Shown: positions 52,026-62,368, counted from the stretch's first letter. The stretch is 64,000 bases of DNA from JASJCL01 sp050291585 (GCA_050291585.1 JBNKKA010000003.1:1-64000), one strand, 5' to 3'. Numbers and translations are program-made. Notes: generated by a model not told the origin, from the letters alone.

Positions 52026-52092
52026 AAGTTATTTAAATTATTTAGTTAATTCAGCAATATAAAGTTACATTCATCAATCGTCTGGATTCTGA

Positions 52093-52710
52093 ATGACGGA
52101 TCAGATAACAAAGTTTACCCCCCTGCGACCCGAAGTGCAGCGACGCCTCGAAGAGGCGGTCCTCGACATCTTTTCGCACAACGATTTTCACAAAGCCAAC
52201 ATCCGCGATGTGGCCAAACGAGCCGGCGTCAGCTTCACCACCATCTACAAGCATTACGGCAGCAAAGAGCGCCTGGTTTTCGCCTTCGTAGATGTATGGT
52301 TGGGGGAGCTGACCGACCGCATTTTCGACCACCTTCAGGGGATCCAGGACCTCAAGGAACTCATGCGCAAGGTCCTCTGGCTGCAGCTTGACTACTACGA
52401 ACGTCATCCCGGCCTGGCGCGCATCATTTTTATGACCCTGCCCATGAAAACCTGGATGGCCGACGAGACCTTCCAGCAGAAGAAGATGATCAACCTCTAC
52501 CTGGAGGTGATGCGCAACGGCCAGCGCGAAGGCATCCTCAACAATCATGTGAGCGCGGGCATTCTGCTGGATTTTATGCTTGGGACCGTCCAGCGAGCCT
52601 TTGTCATGTGGGTTCAGCGTGGCGAAGAGGGGTGCCTGACCGATCAGGCCAACATGCTTTTTGAGATGATCTGGCGAGCCATTACCAACCCCGACGCGCC
52701 GGCGCCTTAG
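52093..52710 (+). CDS. TetR/AcrR-family transcriptional regulator
   Basis: The 205-residue protein has an N-terminal TetR DNA-binding domain: LEEAVLDIFSHNDFHKANIR, DVAKRAGVSFTTIYKHYGSK, ERLVFAFVDVWL. The C-terminal ligand domain contains YYERHPGLARIIFMTLPMKT, typical of regulators that sense acyl-CoA or organic acids. No Shine-Dalgarno is visible before the ATG. It lies 85 bases before the methylmalonyl-CoA mutase gene and probably regulates the propionate operon in response to an acyl-CoA; the link is inferred. Confidence 0.93.
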   Translation: MTDQITKFTPLRPEVQRRLEEAVLDIFSHNDFHKANIRDVAKRAGVSFTTIYKHYGSKERLVFAFVDVWLGELTDRIFDHLQGIQDLKELMRKVLWLQLDYYERHPGLARIIFMTLPMKTWMADETFQQKKMINLYLEVMRNGQREGILNNHVSAGILLDFMLGTVQRAFVMWVQRGEEGCLTDQANMLFEMIWRAITNPDAPAP

Positions 52711-52795
52711 TAACTAGGGTCGATTTACGGGCCAACTGCTGCGGTCTACCCGTTATGAAAAAGCAATTTATAACTTAGTCATGGAGGAGGGCACC

Positions 52796-54922
52796 ATGCC
52801 GGACCATCCCGATCTGCAGCAATGGAAGGACCTTGCCACCAAACAATTAAGAGGCCGCTCCCTGGAGGAACTCGACTGGGATACCCCGGAGGGGATAAAA
52901 GTCAAACCGCTATATACAGCCGCCGACCTCGAAGGGCTTGAGCATGTGGGTAGCCTGCCCGGCTTCGCCCCTTTCATGCGCGGACCCATGGCCACCATGT
53001 ACGCCGGACGGCCCTGGACCATCCGCCAGTACGCCGGCTTCTCAACGGCCACGGAATCCAACGCCTTTTACCGCCGCAACCTGGCCGCCGGCCAGAAGGG
53101 GCTCTCGGTGGCCTTCGACCTGGCCACCCACCGTGGATACGACTCCGACCACCCCCGCGTTACTGGCGATGTGGGCAAGGCCGGCGTGGCCATCGACAGC
53201 ATCGAAGACATGAAGGTGCTCTTCGACCAGATCCCCCTGGACCAGATGTCGGTCTCCATGACCATGAATGGGGCCGTGCTACCCATCCTGGCTGGCTACA
53301 TAGTGGCCGCCGAGGAGCAGGGCGTGGATCAGGCTAAGCTTTCGGGCACCATCCAGAACGACATTCTCAAAGAGTACCTCACGCGCAACACCTATATCTA
53401 TCCACCCACGCCCTCCATGCGTATTGTTTCGGACATTATCGCATACTGCTCCGAGCACATGCCGCGCTTCAACACGGTCAGCATCAGCGGCTATCACATG
53501 ATGGAGGCCGGGGCCAACTCGGTGCTGCAGTGCGCCTTTACCCTGGCCGACGGTCTTGAGTACGTGCGCGCGGCTCTGTCGGCGGGCCTCAAGATCGACG
53601 ACTTCGCCCCGCGTCTCTCCTTCTTCTTCGGGGTGGGGATGAACTTCTTCATGGAGATCGCCATGCTGCGGGCAGCACGGCTCTTGTGGCACGAGCTCAT
53701 CAGCCCCTTCGAGCCCAAGAACCCCAAGTCCACCATGCTGCGCACCCACGTACAGACCTCGGGCTGGAGCCTCACCGAGCAGGACCCATACAACAACATC
53801 ATCCGTACCACATTGGAGGCCCTGGCCGCCGCCCTGGGGGGTACCCAGAGTCTGCACACCAATAGTTTCGATGAGGCCGTGGGGCTGCCCACCGACTTCA
53901 GCGCACGTATCGCGCGTAACACCCAAATCGTTATCCAGGAGGAGTCTCAGGTGTGTCACGTGGTGGATCCCCTGGGCGGTTCCTACTACGTCGAAGCCCT
54001 CACCAATGGCATCGTCACCGAGGCTCGCAGGATCATTCAGGAGGTGGAGGAGTTGGGTGGCATGGCCAAGGCCATCGAGACGGGTATGCCCAAGATGCGG
54101 GTGGAAGAGTCCGCCGCCCGCAAGCAGGCCCGCATCGACCAGGGCCTCGACGTGATCGTGGGAGTCAACAAATACAAGCTCGCTGAAGACACCCCCATGG
54201 AGGTCCTGGAGGTTTCCGAGGCAGTGCGCAAGGAGCAGGTGGCCCGGCTCAAAGAGATAAAGGCCAGTCGCGACAATGCAGCCGTGGAAGCCGCCCTGAC
54301 AGCGGTGAGCGAAACGGCCGAGTCCGGCGGCAACCTCCTGGCGGCCTGCATCCCGGCCGTGCGGGCGCGGGCCACAGTGGGAGAGATCTCCGACGCCATG
54401 GAGAAAGTTTTCGGCCGCTTCGTGGCCACTACTCAGTGCATCTCCGGAGTCTACGCCTCCGAGTTCGGCGACAGCGAGGTGATCGCCACCCTGCGCAAGC
54501 GCACCGAGGATTTCCTTGAAAAGCAGGGGCGCCGGCCCCGCATCCTCCTCACCAAGATGGGCCAGGATGGCCATGACCGGGGTGTCAAGGTGGTGGCCAC
54601 GGCCTATGCCGATCTAGGTTTCGACGTGGATATCAGCCCCATGTTCCAGACCCCGGAGGAAGCCGCCAAGATGGCGGTGGAGAACGACGTCCACGTGGTG
54701 GGGGCCTCCAGCCTGGCGGCCGGACACAAGACCCTGGTGCCCCAGCTCATCGCGGCCCTCAAGGCGGCCGGCGGCGACGGTATCCAGGTGGTGGTGGGCG
54801 GTGTGATTCCTCCCGGTGATTACGACCAGCTTTACCAGGCTGGCTGTGTGGGCGTCTTCGGACCGGGCACGGCCATCACAGATTCAGCCAACAAGGTCCT
54901 CAACGCTCTCGAACAGGCATAG
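52796..54922 (+). CDS. scpA: Methylmalonyl-CoA mutase (adenosylcobalamin-dependent)
   Basis: The 708-residue protein is a single-chain mutase. The substrate barrel includes PGFAPFMRGPMATMYAGRPW and TIRQYAGFSTATESN, VAFDLATHRGYDSDHPRV, and QTSGWSLTEQDPYNNIIRTT. The C-terminal B12 domain has D591-G-H593-D-R-G in KMGQDGHDRGVKVVATAYAD, where His593 binds cobalt. I start at ATG 52796 behind GGAGGAGGGC; an ATG 15 bases upstream overlaps that ribosome site. It interconverts (R)-methylmalonyl-CoA and succinyl-CoA. MeaB follows directly. Confidence 0.97.
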   Translation: MPDHPDLQQWKDLATKQLRGRSLEELDWDTPEGIKVKPLYTAADLEGLEHVGSLPGFAPFMRGPMATMYAGRPWTIRQYAGFSTATESNAFYRRNLAAGQKGLSVAFDLATHRGYDSDHPRVTGDVGKAGVAIDSIEDMKVLFDQIPLDQMSVSMTMNGAVLPILAGYIVAAEEQGVDQAKLSGTIQNDILKEYLTRNTYIYPPTPSMRIVSDIIAYCSEHMPRFNTVSISGYHMMEAGANSVLQCAFTLADGLEYVRAALSAGLKIDDFAPRLSFFFGVGMNFFMEIAMLRAARLLWHELISPFEPKNPKSTMLRTHVQTSGWSLTEQDPYNNIIRTTLEALAAALGGTQSLHTNSFDEAVGLPTDFSARIARNTQIVIQEESQVCHVVDPLGGSYYVEALTNGIVTEARRIIQEVEELGGMAKAIETGMPKMRVEESAARKQARIDQGLDVIVGVNKYKLAEDTPMEVLEVSEAVRKEQVARLKEIKASRDNAAVEAALTAVSETAESGGNLLAACIPAVRARATVGEISDAMEKVFGRFVATTQCISGVYASEFGDSEVIATLRKRTEDFLEKQGRRPRILLTKMGQDGHDRGVKVVATAYADLGFDVDISPMFQTPEEAAKMAVENDVHVVGASSLAAGHKTLVPQLIAALKAAGGDGIQVVVGGVIPPGDYDQLYQAGCVGVFGPGTAITDSANKVLNALEQA

Positions 54923-54934
54923 GGTTCAGATGTC

Positions 54935-55924
54935 GTGGCCATGATTTTGCCAGATTTCGATGAAATTATCGGTGGTGTCCAGCGGCAGGAGCGTCGCTAT
55001 CTGGCCAAGGCCATCACCCTGGTGGAGAGCCGGCACCCGGAACATCGCCGCCTGGCGGGCCAGTTGATCGATCATCTGCTGTCGACAACCGGCAAGGCGG
55101 TGCGTCTGGGGATCACCGGGGTGCCAGGGGTGGGCAAGTCCACCTTCATCGAAGCCCTGGGCATGTTGCTGGTGGAAGCGGGTCACAAGGTGGCCGTGCT
55201 GGCTGTGGATCCCTCCAGCCAGCGCAGCGGGGGTAGCATCATGGCCGACAAGACCCGCATGGAGCGGCTCAGCGTGGAGCCAAATGCATTCATTCGTCCT
55301 TCGCCTGCCGGGCGGACCCTGGGGGGGGTTGGGCGTATGACGCGTGAGACCATGCTGGTGTGCGAGGCGGCCGGCTTCGACGTCATCATCGTGGAGACTG
55401 TGGGGGTCGGGCAGAGCGAGACCACGGTGGCCTCCATGGTGGACTTTTTTCTGGTCCTCATGCTGGCTGGGGCCGGCGACCAGCTCCAGGGGATCAAGAA
55501 GGGCGTCCTCGAGCTGGCCGATGCCGTGGTGATCAACAAAGCCGATGGCGACAATATCGCCAAGGCGGATAAGGCCCGCCGGGAGTATGAGGCGGCCCTG
55601 CATCTGCTCAACCCGGTCTCGCCCAGCTGGAGCCCGCCGGTGCGCACCTGCAGTGCATTGACCTTGACCGGAATCAACGCGGTGTGGAAATTGGTGGGCG
55701 ACCACCGCGAGAAGCTGACGGCCACCGGTGAACTGGAGGAGAAACGCCGCGGCCAGACCCTCGACTGGATGTGGGCCTTGGTGGAGGAGGGCTTGCGCGA
55801 TCGCTTTCAACGTCACCCCGAGGTCCAGGCTCGGCTGCCCAGTTTAGGCCGCGAAGTGGCCGCCGGGCGAACGGCCGCCACGCGGGCGGCCCGGGAGCTG
55901 CTTTTTTTGCTTGACAAGGACTAG
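54935..55924 (+). CDS. meaB: MeaB/ArgK-type GTPase, mutase chaperone
   Basis: The 329-residue protein (GTG start at 54935; an ATG two codons on is equally possible) is a G3E-type GTPase: Walker A GITGVPGVGKST (Lys68), VAVLAVDPSSQRSGG, IVETVGVGQSE (the catalytic Glu loop), and guanine-recognition VINKADGDN. MeaB protects and reloads the B12 mutase and gates cofactor transfer. It starts 12 bases after the mutase gene. Confidence 0.97.
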   Translation: MAMILPDFDEIIGGVQRQERRYLAKAITLVESRHPEHRRLAGQLIDHLLSTTGKAVRLGITGVPGVGKSTFIEALGMLLVEAGHKVAVLAVDPSSQRSGGSIMADKTRMERLSVEPNAFIRPSPAGRTLGGVGRMTRETMLVCEAAGFDVIIVETVGVGQSETTVASMVDFFLVLMLAGAGDQLQGIKKGVLELADAVVINKADGDNIAKADKARREYEAALHLLNPVSPSWSPPVRTCSALTLTGINAVWKLVGDHREKLTATGELEEKRRGQTLDWMWALVEEGLRDRFQRHPEVQARLPSLGREVAAGRTAATRAARELLFLLDKD

Positions 55925-56093
55925 TCTGTGGACGAGACTTTTCGACCTTCCCAGGAGGCGAAAGCCTGGTTGGACGTAGGCGTAATTCGCTGTTTTGAAA
56001 ATGAATAGTAACCCATAGAGCCATACTCCGTCCCTTTGTCGGACGGCTCCAAGATATCGGCTTTGATTTTGGATAGGTGAAAGGAATGTGACC

Positions 56094-57647
56094 ATGGGTA
56101 ATGTGGAGAACAAGATTAACGAGCTCAAAGAGCGCCAGGCTCAGATGCTCAAAATGGGCGGCGACAAATTGGTCGCCAAACACAAGGAGAAGGGCAGGCT
56201 GACCGCCCGCGAACGGCTCGACCAACTCTTCGATGCCGGAACCTTCCGGGAGATCGACATGTTCGTTCAGCATCGTTGCAACAACTTCGGTATGCAGGAT
56301 GTGGAGATCCCCTCCGACGGGGTGATCACCGGACATGGGATGGTGGAGGGTCGGCCGGTTTTTGCCTACTCCCAGGACTTTACCTCCCGGGCCGGCAGTC
56401 TAGGCGAGATGCACGCCAAGAAGATCACCAAGGTGATGGACCTGGCCTTGAAGGCCGGTGTGCCCCTGGTGGGTCTCAACGATTCGGGCGGGGCCCGGAT
56501 CCAGGAAGGCGTCGACGCCCTCTCGGGGTTTGGCCAGATTTTCTACCGCAACTCCCTGGCATCTGGCGTCATCCCCCAGATTTCGGCCATCATGGGACCC
56601 ACTGCCGGCGGTGCGGTTTACTCCCCGGCCATGACCGACTATGTCTTCATGGTCAAGAAAACCAGCTACATGTTCATCACCGGACCTGAGGTGATCAAAT
56701 CGGTCACCGGCGAAGAGATCAACTTCGAGGATCTCGGTGGCGCCATGGCCCACAACGAGAAGAGCGGCGTGTCCCACTTCGCCTGCGAGGATGACGCCGA
56801 CGCCATCGCCCAGATTAAAAAGCTGCTCGCCTACCTGCCGGCCAACAATATGGAGGATCCGCCCCATGTGGCCACCGCGGACGACCCCGGGCGCACCGAT
56901 CCGGCCCTCAACGCCATCATCCCCGACAACCCCAATCAGGGCTACGACATGAAGGCCGTGATCCGCTCCCTCGTGGACGAGGGGGAGTTTTTCGAGCCCC
57001 ACCAGTACTACGCCAAGAACATCATCATTTGCTTCGCGCGCCTCAACGGCCGCACGGTGGGCATCATCGCCAACCAGCCCCAGGAGATGGCCGGTTGTCT
57101 GGACATCAACGCTTCAGACAAGGCCACGCGCTTCATCCGCTTCTGCGATGCCTTTAATATTCCCTTGCTGACCATCGCCGATGTGCCCGGCTACCTGCCC
57201 GGCAGCCAGCAGGAGTGGGGGGGCATCATCCGCCACGGCGCCAAGCTGCTGTGGTGCTACAGCGAAGCCACGGTTCCCAAACTTCTCCTGGTGACCCGCA
57301 AGGACTACGGCGGCTCTTACCTGGCCATGTGCTCCAAGGACCTGGGGGCCGATATGGCCTTTGCCTGGCCCACCGCCGAGATCGCCGTCATGGGCGCCGG
57401 GGGTGCGGCCAACATCATCCATCGCAAGGAGATCAAGGCTGCCCAGAACCCCAAGGCCAAGCGCCAGGAGAAGATACAGCAGTACGAGGATCTCTTCTCC
57501 AATCCCTACTGCGCCGCCGCCCGGGGTTACATCGATGCCGTCATCGAGCCGGCCGAAACGCGTGTGCGCCTCATCGACGCTCTCGAGATCATGTGCAGCA
57601 AGCGCGAGCTTCGTCCGGCCAAGAAGCATGGCAATATTCCGGTCTAG
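56094..57647 (+). CDS. mmdA: Methylmalonyl-CoA carboxyltransferase subunit (12S / PccB / MmdA type)
   Basis: The 517-residue protein is a CoA-ester carboxyltransferase: KEKGRLTARERLDQLFDAGT, SQDFTSRAGSLGEMHAKKIT, GLNDSGGARIQEGVDALSGF, and the beta-part ANQPQEMAGCLDINASDKAT followed by TIADVPGYLPGSQQEWGGII. GG(A/I) oxyanion loops are intact. It moves the carboxyl group between biotin and propionyl-CoA. I chose ATG 56094 because AAAGGA lies 8 bases before it; GTG 56088 would lie too close. No biotin carboxylase is nearby, so transcarboxylation from or to pyruvate is more likely than ATP-driven carboxylation. Confidence 0.93.
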   Translation: MGNVENKINELKERQAQMLKMGGDKLVAKHKEKGRLTARERLDQLFDAGTFREIDMFVQHRCNNFGMQDVEIPSDGVITGHGMVEGRPVFAYSQDFTSRAGSLGEMHAKKITKVMDLALKAGVPLVGLNDSGGARIQEGVDALSGFGQIFYRNSLASGVIPQISAIMGPTAGGAVYSPAMTDYVFMVKKTSYMFITGPEVIKSVTGEEINFEDLGGAMAHNEKSGVSHFACEDDADAIAQIKKLLAYLPANNMEDPPHVATADDPGRTDPALNAIIPDNPNQGYDMKAVIRSLVDEGEFFEPHQYYAKNIIICFARLNGRTVGIIANQPQEMAGCLDINASDKATRFIRFCDAFNIPLLTIADVPGYLPGSQQEWGGIIRHGAKLLWCYSEATVPKLLLVTRKDYGGSYLAMCSKDLGADMAFAWPTAEIAVMGAGGAANIIHRKEIKAAQNPKAKRQEKIQQYEDLFSNPYCAAARGYIDAVIEPAETRVRLIDALEIMCSKRELRPAKKHGNIPV

Positions 57648-57702
57648 CCCTGTTCTGAACTTCAGTTGCGGCTCCGGCCGCCAGTATCGATAGGTGAGAA
57701 AT

Positions 57703-57909
57703 ATGGAAGCTTCTGAGAAAAAATTGGCCGCCGCTGTTGCCGCCGTATCGGCCTACATCCAGACCGAGGAGGAAGCTCTGGTGATGCCGCCGCCGGTGAG
57801 ACCGGTGCCCCGCCTGACCCAGAGCCCCAACCTCTGGGGACTGGGCGGCCGCCAGGAGATCATGCAGATGCGCAACCTGATGCAGATGAAGGCTTTGCAT
57901 CGTCTGTAA
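57703..57909 (+). CDS. Small protein of the transcarboxylase operon (epsilon-like)
   Basis: The 68-residue protein starts at ATG 57703 with AGGTGA upstream. KLAAAVAAVSAYIQTEEEAL predicts a short amphipathic helix, a proline-rich linker follows (PPPVRPVPRLT), and NLWGLGGRQEIMQMRNLMQM is a second helix. The plan (Ala-rich helix, Pro linker, W..GR.E.M) resembles small subunits seen in biotin-dependent decarboxylase and carboxylase operons. It sits between the 12S-type and 5S-type subunits, so it probably helps assemble them. Its exact role is unproven. Confidence 0.75.
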   Translation: MEASEKKLAAAVAAVSAYIQTEEEALVMPPPVRPVPRLTQSPNLWGLGGRQEIMQMRNLMQMKALHRL

Positions 57910-57983
57910 GCCTTGGCAACCGAAGACATTTGACGGTTCTAAAACCTTTTGTAGACCCTTTTATAAACGAGGAGACTTGTAAG

Positions 57984-60011
57984 ATGAGTGACCACGATCA
58001 AGTCAAGATGACCGACATGAACTACGATGTGAACCGGCCCAAGGCTGAGAATCCTGTGAAGGTCATGGACCTGAGCCTGCGCGACGGCCACCAGAGCCTG
58101 TTTGCCACCCGCGGGCGAACCGAGGATATGATCCCCGTGGCCGAGCTCATGGACCAGGTGGGCTTCTGGGCCGTGGAGACCTGGGGGGGCGCCACCTTCG
58201 ACACCATGCACCGCTTTCTCAACGAGGATCCCTGGGAGCGCATCCGGACCCTCAAACGCTATTTCAAGAAGACGCCCTTCTCCATGCTCCTGCGCGCCCA
58301 GAACCTGGTGGGCTACCGCAACTACGCCGATGACGTGGCCAACGCCTTCATGGACCGCGCCTGTGAAAACGGCATGGATATCTTCCGCACCTTCGACGCC
58401 CTCAACGATTACCGCAACTTCCAGACCGTGGTGCCTAAAATCAAGGAGTACGGCAAGCACTTCCAGGGCTGCATCTGCTACACCATGACCGAACCGCGCC
58501 TGGGTGGCGAGGTGTACAACCTGGATTACTACGTGGACAAGGCCAAGGCTTTGGAGGCCATGGGGGCCGATAGTATCTGCATCAAAGACATGGCCGGCCT
58601 CATCGCCCCCTACGATGCCTATGAAATCGTTAAGGCCCTCAAGGTCGCGGTCAAGTGCCCCATCCACCTGCACAGCCATTTCACTTCGGGCATGAGCCCC
58701 ATGAGCCACCTCAAGGCCATCGAGGCGGGCGTGGATATCATCGACACCTGCATGTCTCCTTACGCCTACCGCACTTCCCACGCCGCGATCGAGCCCCTGG
58801 TGATGGCACTCCTGGGCACCAACCGTGACACCGGTTTCGACATCAAGCTGATGGCCAAGATCAACGAGATCTTCGAAAAAGAGGTCATGCCCAAGTACAA
58901 ACACCTCCTGGATGACTCCAAGATGTCCATCATCGACATCAACGTGCTCCTCCACCAGACCCCGGGCGGCATGCTCTCCAACCTGGTTAACCAGCTGCGC
59001 GACATGGACGCCCTAGACAAGATCAACGAGGTTTACAAGGAACTACCGCGGGTGCGCAAAGACCTGGGTCAGATTCCCCTGGTGACCCCCACCAGCCAGA
59101 TCGTGGGGATCCAGACGGTCAACAACGTCCTCTTCGATACCCCCGAAGAGCGCTATAAGATGATCACCGGCCAGGTGAAAGACCTCTGCTACGGTCTCTA
59201 CGGCAAGACCGCCGTGCCCATCAACGAGGAGGTCCAGAAGAAGGCCCTCAAGGGCTATGAGCGCGGTGAAGAACCCATCACCTGCCGGCCGGCCGAGGTG
59301 CTCGAGCCTGAGCTAGAGAAGGCCAAAGAGGAGATCGGTGACCTGGCCGTGGATATGGACGACCTGGTGACCTATGCCATCTACCCGGTCACTGGGAAGA
59401 AGTTTTTGCAGTGGAAGTACGGGAAAGAGGAGCCACCCGAGTCGGTGAAACCCATCACCATGGAGCAGGTAAAGAAGAAGGACGAGCTGCTCAAGAAGGC
59501 CAAGGCCGGCGAGCTGGTTGAGAAGAAATCCGGCGCCCCCAGCAAGGGGCCCAACGCGCGCACCTTCAATGTCTTCGTGGACAACGAGTACTTCGAGGTG
59601 GGTGTCGACGAAGTGGGCGGCTCCCCCATCCTGGCCTACGCTCAGCAGATGCAGATGGGCACTGCGCCGGCCCCCATGCCAGCCGCTCCCCCTGCTCCGG
59701 CTGCTGCTGCCCCAGCAGCGCCTGCCCCGGCAGCACCTGCCGCAGCCGCTCCGGCAGAAACACCTGCAGCACCGGCCGCCGCTCCGGCGGATACTGCGGG
59801 TACCCCCCTGCCGGCACCCATGCCGGGCATGATCGTCAACTATGAAAAACAGGTCGGCGACGCTGTCAACGAGGGTGAGACCGTGGTGATTCTCGAGGCC
59901 ATGAAAATGGAGAACGCTCTGGCGGCGCCCGCCAGTGGGACCATCAAGGCAATCAATTACAGCAGCGGTGACAACGTGGCCAAGGGAGATGTGCTCTGCG
60001 TGATCGGTTAA
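57984..60011 (+). CDS. Fused pyruvate/oxaloacetate carboxyltransferase (5S) and biotin carrier (1.3S)
   Basis: The 675-residue protein starts at ATG 57984 behind GAGGAG. The carboxyltransferase domain has VMDLSLRDGHQSLFATRGRT (metal-binding Asp and Gln), the carbamylated Lys201 in SICIKDMAGL, and metal ligands His230 and His232 in HLHSHFTSG. A Pro/Ala linker spans about 555-610. The C-terminal biotinyl domain has GMIVNYEKQVGDAVNEGETV and biotin-accepting Lys641 in EAMKMENAL. In Propionibacterium transcarboxylase 5S and 1.3S are separate; here they are fused, as in oxaloacetate decarboxylase alpha and PycB, which are the alternative identities. Context with the 12S-type subunit favours transcarboxylase. 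Confidence 0.9.
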   Translation: MSDHDQVKMTDMNYDVNRPKAENPVKVMDLSLRDGHQSLFATRGRTEDMIPVAELMDQVGFWAVETWGGATFDTMHRFLNEDPWERIRTLKRYFKKTPFSMLLRAQNLVGYRNYADDVANAFMDRACENGMDIFRTFDALNDYRNFQTVVPKIKEYGKHFQGCICYTMTEPRLGGEVYNLDYYVDKAKALEAMGADSICIKDMAGLIAPYDAYEIVKALKVAVKCPIHLHSHFTSGMSPMSHLKAIEAGVDIIDTCMSPYAYRTSHAAIEPLVMALLGTNRDTGFDIKLMAKINEIFEKEVMPKYKHLLDDSKMSIIDINVLLHQTPGGMLSNLVNQLRDMDALDKINEVYKELPRVRKDLGQIPLVTPTSQIVGIQTVNNVLFDTPEERYKMITGQVKDLCYGLYGKTAVPINEEVQKKALKGYERGEEPITCRPAEVLEPELEKAKEEIGDLAVDMDDLVTYAIYPVTGKKFLQWKYGKEEPPESVKPITMEQVKKKDELLKKAKAGELVEKKSGAPSKGPNARTFNVFVDNEYFEVGVDEVGGSPILAYAQQMQMGTAPAPMPAAPPAPAAAAPAAPAPAAPAAAAPAETPAAPAAAPADTAGTPLPAPMPGMIVNYEKQVGDAVNEGETVVILEAMKMENALAAPASGTIKAINYSSGDNVAKGDVLCVIG

Positions 60012-60051
60012 TCACCGGGCCAGATCTGGCTCGGATATGAACGTTTAACAA

Positions 60052-60104
60052 ATAGAGCACAGGGCGAGGCGCTGGCAGCCGGCGTTCTGTGCTCTATCTG
60101 TTTC
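60052..60104 (+). terminator. Terminator after the transcarboxylase operon
   Basis: ATAGAGCACAG (60052-60062) pairs with CTGTGCTCTAT (60087-60097) over 11 bp with a 24-base GC-rich loop that can pair further. CTGTTT follows. It separates the transcarboxylase genes from sucCD. Confidence 0.72.
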
Positions 60105-60209
60105 CGATCTTTGGGATGCGCAGGGATTGACCTGTGCTGATAGAGGCCGGACCATATTTGGTATTAGAAAATCGCCTTAAACCCACAGGAGGGTGTACCA
60201 GGAGGATTT

Positions 60210-61376
60210 ATGAAGATTCACGAATATCAGGCCAAAGAGTTGTTCCGTAAATACGGTGTCCCCGTTCCCGAAGGCGCTGTGGCCTTCACCCCCGACGAGG
60301 CCCAAACTGTGGCCAAGACTCTTGGGGGTTATCCGGTGGTGGTCAAGGCCCAGATCCACGCAGGCGGGCGTGGTAAAGGCGGTGGTGTCAAGCTGGCCGC
60401 TTCGGTGGATGAGGTGGCGACCCTGGCCAAGGAGATCATCGGCATGAACCTGGTGACCCACCAGACCGGGCCCGATGGACAGGTGGTGCGCAAGGTGCTG
60501 GTGGAGCAGGGGCTCAACATCGCCAAGGAGCTTTACCTGAGTATTCTCCCCGACCGGGCCACGGCCACCAACGTGATCATGGCCAGTGAAGCCGGCGGCA
60601 TGGACATCGAAGCCGTGGCCGCGGAGACCCCGGAGAAGATTATCAAGGTCCACGTGGATCCCCTCTTGGGGATCCGGGCCTATCACTGCCGCAAAGTGGC
60701 CTTCGGCCTCAACATCCCCCCGGCCGCCATGAAGGCCTTCAACAAGCTGCTGGTCAATCTGTACAAGCTGTTCGCTTCCACAGATTGCAGCCTGGTGGAG
60801 ATCAACCCGCTGGTGCTCACCGCCGACGACCAGGTGATCGCCCTGGACGCCAAGGTGGATATCGACTCCAACGCCCTCTATCGTCACAAGGATATCCAGG
60901 AGTACCGCGATACCGACGAGGAGGACCCCCTGGAGGTGGAGGCCTCGAAATACAACCTCAACTACATCAACCTGGGCGGCGGCGGTAACATCGGCAATAT
61001 GGTCAACGGGGCCGGCCTGGCCATGGCCACCATGGACATCATCAAGCTGGCGGGCGCCGAGCCGGCCAATTTCCTCGATGTGGGGGGCGGAGCCAACGCG
61101 GAGATGGTGGAGAACGGATTCCGTATCATCCTCAGTGACCCCAACGTCAAGGGCATCCTCATCAATATTTTCGGCGGCATCCTGCGCTGCGACGTCCTGG
61201 CCCAGGGGGTGGTGGAAGCGGCCAACAAGGTGGGCCTCAAGGTGCCTGTGGTGGTTCGCATGGAGGGCACCAACGTGGAAGCGGGGCGCAGAATCCTGGC
61301 TGAATCGGGGCTGACCCTCATCACCGCCAAGAACCTCAAGGACGCCGCCCAAAAAGTGGCGGAGATCGCGGCTTAG
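60210..61376 (+). CDS. sucC: Succinyl-CoA ligase (ADP-forming), beta subunit
   Basis: The 388-residue protein has the ATP-grasp start MKIHEYQAKELFRKYGVPVP, VVKAQIHAGGRGKGGGVKLA, CSLVEINPLVLTADDQVIAL, and the CoA-side NLGGGGNIGNMVNGAGLAMA and FGGILRCDVLAQGVV. Length is normal. With SucD it converts succinyl-CoA to succinate with ATP formation. ACCAGGAGGATTT precedes the ATG. It comes after the methylmalonyl-CoA genes and completes the route from propionyl-CoA to succinate. Confidence 0.97.
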   Translation: MKIHEYQAKELFRKYGVPVPEGAVAFTPDEAQTVAKTLGGYPVVVKAQIHAGGRGKGGGVKLAASVDEVATLAKEIIGMNLVTHQTGPDGQVVRKVLVEQGLNIAKELYLSILPDRATATNVIMASEAGGMDIEAVAAETPEKIIKVHVDPLLGIRAYHCRKVAFGLNIPPAAMKAFNKLLVNLYKLFASTDCSLVEINPLVLTADDQVIALDAKVDIDSNALYRHKDIQEYRDTDEEDPLEVEASKYNLNYINLGGGGNIGNMVNGAGLAMATMDIIKLAGAEPANFLDVGGGANAEMVENGFRIILSDPNVKGILINIFGGILRCDVLAQGVVEAANKVGLKVPVVVRMEGTNVEAGRRILAESGLTLITAKNLKDAAQKVAEIAA

Positions 61377-61446
61377 GTCGAATTCGCCGCCTGAGGATTG
61401 TAAGTGTCAGATTATTAAAAAAGAAGTAAATATTTGAGGAGATGCC

Positions 61447-62316
<870 letters not shown>

Positions 62317-62368
62317 TGCCCATCCAAAAACGGCATAGTCCATAAAAAGACCTTTGTATATAAATGAC

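Larger units (their letters stand above)
51637..52092. other. Long AT-rich region before the TetR gene
   Basis: Of these 456 bases the part from about 51830 on is clearly richer in A and T than the genes around it. It contains a terminator, a sigma-70 promoter and a 21-bp operator-like dyad (all listed). No gene is seen in it. Confidence 0.6.

Noticed and set aside
51830..52090. AT-rich stretch as a replication origin or genomic-island boundary
   Set aside because: No DnaA-box cluster, direct repeats, tRNA or integrase; flanking genes belong to the same metabolic region.
52727..52742. GG-N10-GC arrangement before the methylmalonyl-CoA mutase gene as a sigma-54 promoter
   Set aside because: Both elements match poorly (ACGGGCC and CTGCGG); in GC-rich DNA such spacing occurs by chance.
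55925..56093. tRNA- or riboswitch-like fold in the gap between meaB and the carboxyltransferase gene
   Set aside because: Only short stems (such as CCGTCC/GGACGG) can be drawn; no cloverleaf and no B12-box consensus is present.
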